The notes below the pieces were generated by a model, which worked only from the letters and a program-made list of their open reading frames with translations, did no database searches and had not been told where the DNA came from. Below are positions 8,610 through 16,248 of a stretch of DNA of 39,384 bases, in pieces. Each line of letters starts with the position of its first letter. The stretch's first letter is position 1. The DNA is from Singulisphaera sp. GP187 (GTDB lineage: Bacteria > Planctomycetota > Planctomycetia > Gemmatales > Gemmataceae): positions 1-39,384 of the forward strand of contig CAMDQN010000062.1 in NCBI GenBank assembly GCA_945905925.1, in the 5' to 3' direction. Both the position numbers and the translations under genes were made by a program.

Positions 8610-8706
8610 CTTGGCGCCCCCTCGCGGCGGGAAGTCGGGCTGGGCGGGCTGGGAGAGGATACAGGCCCGCGCGATGGCGCTTGCAGGCGAACCATTTGAG
8701 CGATGC

Positions 8707-8739
8707 TTGCGGCTTCGTGCCTGACTCGCGAAGCCGCAA
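8707..8739. repeat. Short inverted repeat after the prenyl synthase gene
   Basis: Arms 8707-8717 and 8729-8739 (TTGCGGCTTCG / CGAAGCCGCAA) pair perfectly over 11 bases with an 11-base loop, immediately beyond the TAA stop of the upstream gene. The arm is close to the GCCGCTTGCGGCTTCGCG unit found at 16200 and 20976. It could terminate or stabilise the transcript. Confidence 0.5.
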
Positions 8740-10560
8740 TTACTTTCCGAGTTCCACGAACTGCACCACGCCCTGGCGCGGTAGTTCGGGCTTTTCCAGC
8801 ACGCTATCGACGAGGTAGTAGAGCAGTTCGCGGAACTCGGTCGGTTGTACCTCGTCGGCCAGCGATTCAGCCTTGGCCCGGAACTTGTCCACGAGTTTGT
8901 CGGCCTTCTCGAACACCTTCGCCGCGAAGTACAAGTGCCGCACGCGGGCGACGATCTCGTCGGCGTCGGTGCCCGCGTTCCGGGCACTCGCGATGAGGTG
9001 AAGCAGTTCTTCGCGCAGCGCGGGGGACGAGCCTTCGAGCGCGAGCGCGAGGAGTAGCGTCGGGCGCGCCGCGAGGACATCTTGACCGGATACCAGTTTG
9101 TTGTCGTCGTCGCCGACCCAGTCCTTGATGTCGTTGAGAATCTGGAACGCGACGCCCACGTTGCGGCTGAAGTCCGCGATCATCTTTTCGTAGGAGGTCG
9201 CTTCGCCCGCGAGCCGCACGCCGGTGTAGAGTGCCGCCTCGAACGCCGGCGAGGTCTTCAGCGCGTAAATCTTCAGCGCGTCGAGCGTTGTGAGCGCCTT
9301 GTTTTTCGCGTCGCGCCAGAGCAATTCCGCGCCCTGACCTTCCGATAACTTGATGTGCGCGTCCGCGAGCTTGTCGAGGATGTCCGCGGCGGTCTCCGCG
9401 CCGAGCGATTTGCGGTCGCGCGATACACAGCGGTACCCGAGACCGATGAGGTAGTCGCCGAGGTTGATCGCGGTGCCGACCCCGTGAACGCGGTGAAGCG
9501 TTTCGACGCCGTAGCGGTACGCGTCGTCGTCCTCGATGTCGTCGTGAACGAGACTCGCCTTGTGGAAGGTCTCGATCGCGATGGCTGCGCGTTTCGCCGC
9601 GTCCGGCAGTTCCCAACCGCTATCGGAGAGCGTCGCCGGCGCGCCTTTGAGCGCGTCGTAGGTCGCCAGCGTCATGAAGGGGCGGCTTCTCTTACCACCA
9701 CGCGCAAGAAAGTCGTAAGCGATGCTCTCGTGACGCGCGAGTGGGTCTTTCACCTCACGCCCAGCGACTGCGGTCGCTGGGGTTTGCCGCGCCTTGGGAA
9801 CCAACCGAGTGAGTTCCGGTTCCTCAAACATGGCATTCGCGGCGCGCATCAGGTGCACGTACGTCTTGGTCTTCGCGCCGGGTACGGGCGTGTGAAGACT
9901 GATCGACTCGAAGACCCAGTCGTTATCGACGGACGTGTTCTTGCAGTTACTCGACAGGAGCGGCGTCGCGATGCACGGGATGCCGGCGAGCAGCACCTTG
10001 TCGAACGCTTTCTCCAATACGTTGAGGCACGCCACACCGACGATCGCGTCGATGTGGCCGCTGACGATGATCTTCAGCACGATCGGCGTGCCTTCTGACA
10101 CGAGTACTTTGTAGCCCAACTCTTCTGCCTTCGTGCGGAAGTCGCCGACCTCGCACGCGCCACACTTCTTGCAGTCCAGCCCCAACTCGTCGTATTCGGC
10201 TGGGCAGCCTTCCGCGTTCTTCAGACAGTGTGGGAGCAGCATCAACCGACGGTGGAATGGAATCGCCGCGACCTGTTCGCGCCAGAACTCGTTTGTCAGC
10301 ATCACCATAGTGAAGCCGAGGCACGACTCGCCGAGTCCGAGCGGCTTCAGCACCGCTTCGGCCATTTCCTTGGTCGATTCGCGCGTGAGCGGTTTCGACT
10401 TGTCCACCGTTTTGCAGAACTTCTCGACCGCGGCGCGGATGCTGTCCCGCACCGCGCGCACCTGTGGAACCTCCTTGAATGCGGCAGAGTTCAGCTTTGG
10501 CGGCTTTGTTGGGGCGCGTTCGGTTGTGGCTTCCGTCAGGGCTTCGGCGACAGTCGTCAC
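8740..10560 (-). CDS. DUF116 domain fused to polyprenyl (isoprenoid) diphosphate synthase
   Basis: The 606-residue product has two domains. Residues about 75-245 match DUF116: a Cys-rich segment HCLKN...C...DCKKCGACEVGDF (111-141), a Rossmann-like part with IVGVACLNVLEKAF (173-186), and CKNTSVDNDW (206-215). Residues about 265-606 are a trans-isoprenyl synthase: GGKRSRP (288-294), first Asp-rich motif DDIED (340-344), GDYLIGLGY, EGQGAEL, and a second motif NDIKD (476-480) in place of the usual DDxxD. It would elongate isoprenyl diphosphates with IPP in the cytosol; chain length cannot be told. The start is GTG 10560 with AAGGGA six bases upstream. The frame continues to 11781, but that part is only the antisense of the neighbouring gene. 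Confidence 0.88.
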   Translation of the reverse strand: MTTVAEALTEATTERAPTKPPKLNSAAFKEVPQVRAVRDSIRAAVEKFCKTVDKSKPLTRESTKEMAEAVLKPLGLGESCLGFTMVMLTNEFWREQVAAIPFHRRLMLLPHCLKNAEGCPAEYDELGLDCKKCGACEVGDFRTKAEELGYKVLVSEGTPIVLKIIVSGHIDAIVGVACLNVLEKAFDKVLLAGIPCIATPLLSSNCKNTSVDNDWVFESISLHTPVPGAKTKTYVHLMRAANAMFEEPELTRLVPKARQTPATAVAGREVKDPLARHESIAYDFLARGGKRSRPFMTLATYDALKGAPATLSDSGWELPDAAKRAAIAIETFHKASLVHDDIEDDDAYRYGVETLHRVHGVGTAINLGDYLIGLGYRCVSRDRKSLGAETAADILDKLADAHIKLSEGQGAELLWRDAKNKALTTLDALKIYALKTSPAFEAALYTGVRLAGEATSYEKMIADFSRNVGVAFQILNDIKDWVGDDDNKLVSGQDVLAARPTLLLALALEGSSPALREELLHLIASARNAGTDADEIVARVRHLYFAAKVFEKADKLVDKFRAKAESLADEVQPTEFRELLYYLVDSVLEKPELPRQGVVQFVELGK

Positions 10561-10776
10561 GGTTGATCCCTTGGCAGCGTCAGAGGAAAAGCGAGTCTCG
10601 CGCTCTTGCGGGCGAGCAGAGAGAAGATACGGGGCGGGGTGTACGCGACCAGTTTGGTCACAACTCGTTCGCGATGCAAATGAAAACGGCGCTTGCGTTC
10701 CGGTTCGCGGCGCGGTTTCGTGTACTCTACCCGATACCACCCGCCATACCATCACCGCACCGGAGTCTTTCACACC
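10561..10776. other. Divergent intergenic region
   Basis: This 216-base gap between two divergent starts should carry both promoters. No gene or strong motif was recognised. Confidence 0.35.
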
Positions 10777-11742
10777 ATGACCCGATTCCTCTCCGCTCTC
10801 ATCCTGTTCACACCGTTCGCTACACTTCGGGCCGAAGATCCGAAGGTCGATCCCTACGACCAGTCGAAGGTCGAACTCGAGAAGGAACCGCCCGCCGGCT
10901 TCAAGGGGAAGCGGGTGCTGATCGTTGCAGGGCGCCAGAGTCACGGGGCCGGCGATCACGAGTTCTTCGCAGGCAGCACGATTCTCATGAACTTGCTCAA
11001 GCAAACGGACGGCGTGTTCCCGATCCTGGCCCGCGACGGCTGGCCGAAGAACGAGAAACTCTTCGACACCGCGGACTGCATCGTGATGTACATGGACGGT
11101 GGTGGCGGTCACCCCGCGATCAAGCCAGAGCGGATGACGATCATCCAGAAGCAACTCGACCGTGGCACCGGTTGGGTGAATTTGCACTACGCGGTGGAGT
11201 ACCCAGTGAAGTCCGGTGACCGCGACATCGCAGGTCCGGTCAAGGGCTGGCTGGGCGGCTACTACGAAACCGGGTACTCGATCAACCCGCACTGGGATGC
11301 GAACATCCGCAGCCTCCCGAAGCACGACATTACCAAGGGCGTGAAACCGTTCACGATTCGCGACGAGTGGTATTTCGGGATGCGGTGGATTGAGGACATG
11401 AAAGGCGTGACGCCGATTCTGCAAGCGATCCCGCCGGACGGGACGCGCGGTACCCCGCACACGAAGGAACGCAAAGGCGAGATTGAAACGATGGCGTGGG
11501 CCTTCGATCGCAAGGACAAGGGACGCAGTTTCGGCTTCACCGGCGGGCACTTTCACCGCAACTGGGCCGACGAGAACTTCCGCAGGGTGGTTGTGAACGC
11601 GACGTTGTGGAGCGCGAAGGTCGACGTTCCGGAAGCCGGCGCGCCAGTGAAGTTCGACGCGGCCGACCTGAACAAGAACCTCGACAGGAAGGGGAAGGGC
11701 GAGTTCAAGCCGATCCTCCCACCGGAACCGACGAAGAAGTGA
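10777..11742 (+). CDS. Secreted ThuA-like domain protein
   Basis: The 321-residue protein starts at ATG 10777 with a signal peptide (MTRFLSALILFTPFATLRAE; cleavage probably after Arg-Ala). The mature part is a ThuA-like, class-I glutamine-amidotransferase-like fold: KRVLIVAGRQSHGAGDHEF near the start, TADCIVMYMDGGGGHP, GTGWVNLHYAVEYP, LGGYYETGYS, and near the end FGFTGGHFHRNWADENFRRVVVN. Planctomycetes carry many secreted ThuA proteins linked to carbohydrate use (ThuA itself acts in trehalose uptake and use in Rhizobium), but no activity is established for this group. It appears monocistronic and is followed by a hairpin at 11758-11783. Confidence 0.85.
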   Translation: MTRFLSALILFTPFATLRAEDPKVDPYDQSKVELEKEPPAGFKGKRVLIVAGRQSHGAGDHEFFAGSTILMNLLKQTDGVFPILARDGWPKNEKLFDTADCIVMYMDGGGGHPAIKPERMTIIQKQLDRGTGWVNLHYAVEYPVKSGDRDIAGPVKGWLGGYYETGYSINPHWDANIRSLPKHDITKGVKPFTIRDEWYFGMRWIEDMKGVTPILQAIPPDGTRGTPHTKERKGEIETMAWAFDRKDKGRSFGFTGGHFHRNWADENFRRVVVNATLWSAKVDVPEAGAPVKFDAADLNKNLDRKGKGEFKPILPPEPTKK

Positions 11743-11757
11743 TCGCGTTTGCTCTTC

Positions 11758-11783
11758 GCGTGGCGTTGCGCAGGTCGCCACGC
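11758..11783 (+). terminator. Hairpin downstream of the ThuA-like gene
   Basis: GCGTGGCG (11758-11765) pairs perfectly with CGCCACGC (11776-11783) around a 10-base loop, 15 bases after the stop codon. No U-run follows, so its role as a terminator is only plausible. Confidence 0.5.
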
Positions 11784-11790
11784 TTCCCTA

Positions 11791-11808
11791 ACGTTCCACG
11801 TGGAACGT
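11791..11808. promoter_or_regulatory. parS-like palindrome (putative ParB binding site)
   Basis: An 18-base perfect palindrome is centred on CACGTG. Its 14-base core GTTCCACGTGGAAC (11793-11806) is identical to the core of known chromosomal parS sites such as those of Pseudomonas; only the outermost base of each half of the 16-mer differs (C/G instead of T/A). It is intergenic, between the ThuA-like gene and the ECF sigma factor. No parA or parB is in the window. An ordinary bHLH-like or repressor operator is the alternative. Confidence 0.6.
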
Positions 11809-12024
11809 CGATCTTGGTTAGAATGTCGTCACGCAACACCGCGTGCTGTCGGAGCGCCGTGACGGTGGAGCAGTCGGTTCGGCTTCTCGGTTCGGTCCAT
11901 TTTTCATTCCGACCTCACTAGACTGCTAGCGTGGTGTAGTTTTGGTTACGCGCACCGGACCAGTTTTCGGCCTGTTCCGGGAACTTCGGCTCTGGGCGGA
12001 ACGTCGAACCCTCAGAAGTGAGTC

Positions 12025-12666
12025 GTGAGCGACGACGATCGCAGGCTCATTGCGGACTGTCTGGGCGGCCGACGGGATGCCTTTGGCGAGTTGGTATCCC
12101 GATACCAGGCAAGACTTTATAATTCCGCGATGCGTCTGGTCAACAGCCCCGAAGATGCCGCGGATGTCGTTCAGGACACGTTCCTGAGCGCTTATCAGTC
12201 GCTGCACACCTTCAAAGGTGACGCCGAGTTCTTCACCTGGCTGTACCGGATTGCGTTTAACACCGCGATCAGTTTGAAACGAAAGAAGCGGCCTTCGGTG
12301 AGTTTGGAGTCGCACACGCGAGAGACGGGCCTCGATCCTGACGACGAGTCGGATTACGTCAAGCCGAATTCCGCGATCGAGCGATCCGAGGATGAGCGGC
12401 AGTTACACGACGCGATCGCAAGGCTTTCCCCCGAACACCGCGACGCGCTTGTGCTGAAAGACCTCGAAGGCATGAAGTATGAGGAGATCGCGGAGGTGTT
12501 GGGCGTGCCGATCGGGACGATCCGCAGTCGCTTGCACAGGGCGCGATTGGAACTCCGAGACTTGCTGGTTCCGCTCGACGAGCGGGGAAGTGGCCCGGAC
12601 GCGATCGACGCTTCCGATGAAGTGAACCCAAAACCTCAGCCGCGACCGACCCCTCGGCGCGATTGA
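12025..12666 (+). CDS. ECF-type RNA polymerase sigma factor
   Basis: The 213-residue sigma-70 family protein carries region 2 (LVSRYQARLYNSAMRLV, DVVQDTFLSAYQSLHTF, FFTWLYRIAFNTA) at about 22-90. Region 4, with a helix-turn-helix (LSPEHRDALVLKDLEGMKYEEIAEVLGVPIGTIRSRLHRAR), is at about 135-178. The start is the GTG at 12025. The Pro-rich basic tail of about 25 residues has no known function. The gene is followed after 10 bases by a membrane anti-sigma candidate, so the two form an operon and the sigma factor is probably held at the membrane until a signal releases it. It resembles the SigW/RpoE-like group; target promoters are unknown. Confidence 0.93.
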   Translation: MSDDDRRLIADCLGGRRDAFGELVSRYQARLYNSAMRLVNSPEDAADVVQDTFLSAYQSLHTFKGDAEFFTWLYRIAFNTAISLKRKKRPSVSLESHTRETGLDPDDESDYVKPNSAIERSEDERQLHDAIARLSPEHRDALVLKDLEGMKYEEIAEVLGVPIGTIRSRLHRARLELRDLLVPLDERGSGPDAIDASDEVNPKPQPRPTPRRD

Positions 12667-12676
12667 GCTTAACCAT

Positions 12677-13984
12677 ATGACCGCAGACCAATTACTGTTG
12701 ATTACCGCAGCCGTGGACGGGGAACTGTCCGCGACGGAAGCCCGCGCCTTCCGCCTCCTGATCGCGAGTTGCGCCGAAGCCCGCGACCTCTACGCGAAAC
12801 TCAAGGCCGACAGCGATCGCGTTCGTGGGCTGCCGCGCGTGGCGATTCCAGCCGATCTCCATGCGAAGATTCTGGCCAAACTCGCCGCCACGCCACCTGC
12901 TCCGCAGGTCCGTCCGCAGCCACACGCTGAACCCAGTCCGACGCCGATCCCTTTGCGTCGCTTCCCCGCGTGGGTGCCGGTCGCAGCGGCTGCGAGCGTG
13001 TTCCTCTGTCTTGCTGCCGCGTCGTTCGCATTCTTCTCAAGTCCGGGCGCGCCGAATGGTGGCGTCGCCAAAAACCATTGGTCGAATGTTCTACCCGCAC
13101 CGCAAGAAGGCTCGGCGGTGCCGTCACCAACGCAACCCGTGCGCCCCGATCCCGCGACCGTTGTTCGCAGTGAGGTGTTGCCGGTTCCGCCAGCCCCGAC
13201 GCCGCGCCCGGTGGTGCCCGACGCGGTCGTGGTCGCGCCGGAACCGCGGAGCGTGCCAGCGCCCGATTTTATCGGGTTCCCGCCGCTCCCAAAACTGCCG
13301 CCTATCGAGCGAATCGAAGTCAAACTTCCGTTCCTGCGTCCGGTCGCGGACCTCGGGCGCGAAGACATCAACCAGGAACTGCTCGACCAACTCCATCACG
13401 GCCGCGACCTGGCGTTCAAGTTCGACGTGTTCGTGCGCGACACGGGTCGCGGGGTGGAGGTTTTTCAGCACACGGCGAAGGCGAGCGGTCTCGCGGTGTT
13501 CGCAGACGCGGCAACGCTCGACAAGCTCAAGAAGAAGCAGGCGCATTCGATCGTGATTTACACAGAGAGCTTTACCGCGGATGAACTCGCGAAGTTGTTC
13601 GCAAAGTTCTCGACTGAGGACGCGAAGTTCTCCCCGAAGGTATGCGACTCCCTGCACGCGATCCCGGTTGTTCGTTCCGAGGAGTTGGAATTGAAGTCGC
13701 TCCTGGGTGTCGATGTGGGTCTGTTCAAGCGCCCAGTCGGGAACGGCGGGGCAGGGCAGGGCGCGGACAAGAACGTGAGTTCGGGGACGATCGACAGCGT
13801 GGTGAAGGCGGTGTCGAAGCCGGGTGAGAAGCTCGCGGTGATGCTGACGTGGCAGACCACGCACGCGAACATTGCCCGGACGAACCCCGTGATGTCAGCC
13901 GAACTGAAGGCGTTCCTCGCAAAGCGAGGCGAGCGCAAGCCGAACGTGGTGCCCGCGATCATCGTTCTCCGCCCAGCGGGGTGA
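12677..13984 (+). CDS. Membrane anti-sigma factor with large extracytoplasmic domain
   Basis: The 435-residue partner of the ECF sigma factor begins with an anti-sigma-like helical domain (TAAVDGELSATEARAFRLLI, about 1-70). It lacks the His-x3-Cys-x2-Cys zinc ligands of classic ZAS proteins. One transmembrane helix lies at 98-120, followed by a Pro/Val-rich linker (about 121-210) and a 220-residue C-terminal domain outside the membrane containing FKFDVFVRDTGRGVEVF and LTWQTTHANIARTNPVMS. I do not recognise that last domain; it is the likely sensor. The ATG at 12677 lies 10 bases after the sigma stop. The gene ends at the border of an IS630 relic, but the C-terminus looks complete. Confidence 0.8.
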   Translation: MTADQLLLITAAVDGELSATEARAFRLLIASCAEARDLYAKLKADSDRVRGLPRVAIPADLHAKILAKLAATPPAPQVRPQPHAEPSPTPIPLRRFPAWVPVAAAASVFLCLAAASFAFFSSPGAPNGGVAKNHWSNVLPAPQEGSAVPSPTQPVRPDPATVVRSEVLPVPPAPTPRPVVPDAVVVAPEPRSVPAPDFIGFPPLPKLPPIERIEVKLPFLRPVADLGREDINQELLDQLHHGRDLAFKFDVFVRDTGRGVEVFQHTAKASGLAVFADAATLDKLKKKQAHSIVIYTESFTADELAKLFAKFSTEDAKFSPKVCDSLHAIPVVRSEELELKSLLGVDVGLFKRPVGNGGAGQGADKNVSSGTIDSVVKAVSKPGEKLAVMLTWQTTHANIARTNPVMSAELKAFLAKRGERKPNVVPAIIVLRPAG

Positions 13985-14262
13985 CGGAAGAAATACAATT
14001 GGCCATGGAGTTGTCGATCACCTTGTTGTACCTGCTGAACTACTCTCCCTATCTGAACCTGATCGGGAGCCACTGGCGGTTCCTCAAGCGGAAGAGCGTA
14101 TCTGGCGAGTACCACCCCAAGTTTGCCGCCTTCAAGGCCGCCTTCAAGGCCGCCATCGCGGATACCCCGAACCAACTCAGCACAACACGCGCTGACGCGC
14201 TGGCTTCGCTGGCGCCCCTCAACTTCCAGGAGTTCGGCGATGTTTCACTCCTGGCCGCGTGA
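13985..14262 (+). pseudogene. IS630-family transposase relic (C-terminal end)
   Basis: In the frame ending at TGA 14262 the sequence reads LLYLLNYSPYLNLIGSHWRFLKRK, matching the LPxYSPDLNxIExxWxxxKxx block of IS630 transposases, followed by a helical tail with AAFKAAFKAAIADTP. The catalytic Glu of the NxIE motif is Gly here, and everything before this block is missing. A 12-base direct repeat (TTCAAGGCCGCC twice) lies within the tail. The fragment starts right after the anti-sigma stop and ends 3 bases before the SDR stop. It is inactive. Confidence 0.75.
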
Positions 14263-14265
14263 AGT

Positions 14266-15069
14266 CTAATCTTGTTTTCGTTGCTTCTCGGCTTCCGTCA
14301 CAGGGCGCAGCGCCAATTGCTGCGCATCTAGACCGCCGTCAACAGTGAACACGCTCCCGGTACTGTAGTTCGCGCGGTCGGACGCCAGGAACACGTACCA
14401 CCACGCGACATCTTCGACTGTCGCGATCCGGCGGATCGGAATCTGTGCAATTACAGATTCGCGCTCCCGTGGCGATGACTTCAATCCGAAGTCGGTGAGC
14501 GGCGTTTCCACCAGTCCTGGCGCGATGGCTGCGGTCGTGAACCCGTGCGGGGCGAGTTCCACCGCGAGCTGCCGCGTGAGGGCGTTCACCGCGCCCTTGC
14601 TCGCGTCGTAGAGCGTGTGCAGAGGTTCGGAACGGGTCGCGTTCAGCGAGGTGCTGAACAGGATACGCCCACCCCGCTTCACCGCGTATGCGCGCCTGAC
14701 CACCTCGCGCGACAGCGCTACGGGAATCCAGACGTTCAGCCGGAAAATGAAGTCGAAGTGATCGCGCGTGATCTGCGCGAGCGGCGGTTCTTTGTAAGTG
14801 CCCAAGTTATTCACGAGAACGTCGATCCCACCGAACGCGGTCCACGCCTCCGCGATCAGTCGCTCTGGTTCGCCGTCGCTGAGCAAATCGGCCTGCACGT
14901 ATCGCGTGTGTTCGTAGTCGCTGAGTAACCGTTGAACGTCGGGACACTTCGCTAGCGGCTTCTCGGATGTCACGACCACCTTCGCCCCGCTCGCGGCGAA
15001 CGCCTGTGCGACGCCGAGGCCGATACCCTGACTGCTCCCGGTGATGAGCGCGGACTTGCCTTTCAGCAT
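14266..15069 (-). CDS. Short-chain dehydrogenase/reductase (SDR)
   Basis: The 267-residue classical SDR has a Rossmann fold for NAD(P)H. The nucleotide motif TGSSQGIG lies at about 10-17, then NNLG, a catalytic Ser in STSLNATRSE, and the YDASK active-site Tyr/Lys, with APGLVETPL and the C-terminal TGSVFTVDGG. Glu in VVVTSEKP after beta-2 would favour NAD. The substrate (sugar, polyol or keto acid) cannot be told. The start is ATG 15069; the frame runs 11 codons further but without support. It is divergent from the SMP-30 gene, with an inverted repeat in the shared 159-base gap. Confidence 0.88.
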   Translation of the reverse strand: MLKGKSALITGSSQGIGLGVAQAFAASGAKVVVTSEKPLAKCPDVQRLLSDYEHTRYVQADLLSDGEPERLIAEAWTAFGGIDVLVNNLGTYKEPPLAQITRDHFDFIFRLNVWIPVALSREVVRRAYAVKRGGRILFSTSLNATRSEPLHTLYDASKGAVNALTRQLAVELAPHGFTTAAIAPGLVETPLTDFGLKSSPRERESVIAQIPIRRIATVEDVAWWYVFLASDRANYSTGSVFTVDGGLDAQQLALRPVTEAEKQRKQD

Positions 15070-15090
15070 GACGTATACTCCCGCACAAAG

Positions 15091-15159
15091 TAGTAGGCAC
15101 ACGCCATGCGCCGTTGCGATTCCTTGCGTTAAGCGATGGCGTGCGGCATGTGCCTACTA
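15091..15159. repeat. Imperfect inverted repeat between divergent genes
   Basis: Arms 15091-15117 and 15133-15159 match at about 21 of 27 positions, with the outer TAGTAGGCACA / TGTGCCTACTA perfect. It lies between the divergent SDR and SMP-30 starts, so it is not a normal terminator. It could be a mobile REP-like element or an operator region. Confidence 0.5.
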
Positions 15160-15228
15160 ATTTGAAAGACTCGCCAGCGACGCGATTCACGGGTAACGTA
15201 GCAACCGCACCGCAAACGGAGTACCGCG

Positions 15229-16200
15229 ATGAGAAGTACCGAGGCCCGCGTCTACATCGATTTCACGGAGGAGGCCGACCGGTTTCTGCCCGAAGGCCCG
15301 CGCTGGATGATGATCGCGGGGCAGCCGGCGCTCGTCTGGGTCAACATCCAACTCGATGCGTCTACCACCCGGGGCGATCTTCACATGCACTTTCCTGGCA
15401 CCGACGGGGGCGGCGATTCCGGGATGGGATGTCCGGGACGCCCCGGGTTCTTGCTGCCGCTCGCGGACGAGGATCAGGCGCTCGTCGGGGTTGATAAAGT
15501 GCTTCGGGTTGTCGATCTCGCGGACGGCATGTGGACCGAACCGCTCGCGACGATTCCCGACGACAACCCGCGAACGATCATCAACGACGCGGAAATTGTG
15601 CCAGGTGGCAAAGCTGTCGTGTTCGGCACGAAGGACACGCAGTTCGACGCCGACGCGAAGCTCGCCCACCTGTACCTCTACACCGTCGATGACAACCGGG
15701 TGACGGCCCTCGCGGACAAACAGGTGTGCTCAAATGGAAAGGTGTTCGCGACCGACGCGCGCGGGGTGATCTTGTTCGACATCGACACACCGACGCGAAA
15801 GGTTGTTCGCTACCGGCTCGATGTAAGTGCCCGCATACTTGTTCCGGACGGCATCGCGCTCGACCTTCGGAACGAACCCGGATTCCCAGATGGGATGTTC
15901 GATTGTGGCGACGGAAGCGTGATCGTCGCGTTCTACAACCCGGACCTCGTTGAGGCGGGAAGGGCGGTTCGGTTCTCGCTCGTGACTGGCGAATCGCTGG
16001 AGGAGTGGACCACGCCAGGCTCGCCGCGCGTGACGTGTCCCCTTCTTGTGAAGCGCCAGGACGGTGTGAAGTTGATCCTCACCACCGCGACCGAAGGCAT
16101 GCCCACCGACATGCGAGCGAAGTGCCCCACCGCGGGGTGCCTGTTCATCGCGGAGACGCAGTTACTGGATTGCCCCGCGCCTGAAGTCGTAAGACTCTGA
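15229..16200 (+). CDS. SMP-30/gluconolactonase-like beta-propeller protein
   Basis: The 323-residue protein follows the SMP-30/gluconolactonase/LRE plan. A metal-ligand Glu lies in LPEGPRWM (about 20-27), Asn-Asp in IINDAEIVPGG (about 117-127), SNGKVF, and Asp in VPDGIALD (about 204-211), in the right order and spacing. The family opens sugar lactones with a bound divalent metal in a six-bladed propeller. No signal peptide is seen, so it is probably cytosolic. It ends with a Cys-containing segment (CPTAGCLFIAET) that, with the propeller-closing strand, is usual in the family. Its setting beside an SDR and a TIM-barrel epimerase fits sugar or sugar-acid catabolism. Confidence 0.8.
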   Translation: MRSTEARVYIDFTEEADRFLPEGPRWMMIAGQPALVWVNIQLDASTTRGDLHMHFPGTDGGGDSGMGCPGRPGFLLPLADEDQALVGVDKVLRVVDLADGMWTEPLATIPDDNPRTIINDAEIVPGGKAVVFGTKDTQFDADAKLAHLYLYTVDDNRVTALADKQVCSNGKVFATDARGVILFDIDTPTRKVVRYRLDVSARILVPDGIALDLRNEPGFPDGMFDCGDGSVIVAFYNPDLVEAGRAVRFSLVTGESLEEWTTPGSPRVTCPLLVKRQDGVKLILTTATEGMPTDMRAKCPTAGCLFIAETQLLDCPAPEVVRL

Positions 16201-16248
16201 GCCGCTCGCGGCTTCTCGAGCCGTTTCCCCGCGAAGCCGCAAGCGGCT
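16200..16248. repeat. Inverted repeat between convergent genes
   Basis: Arms 16200-16218 and 16231-16248 match 16 of 18 (AGCCGCTCGCGGCTTCTC against GCGAAGCCGCAAGCGGCT). It separates the convergent SMP-30 and TIM-barrel genes and can act as a terminator for both. The arm sequence recurs at 20976-20996. Confidence 0.6.

Noticed and set aside
10561-11781. N-terminal extension of the prenyl synthase to 1013 residues
   Set aside because: The extra part is antisense to the ThuA-like gene. GTG 10560 has a good ribosome site and DUF116 begins after it.
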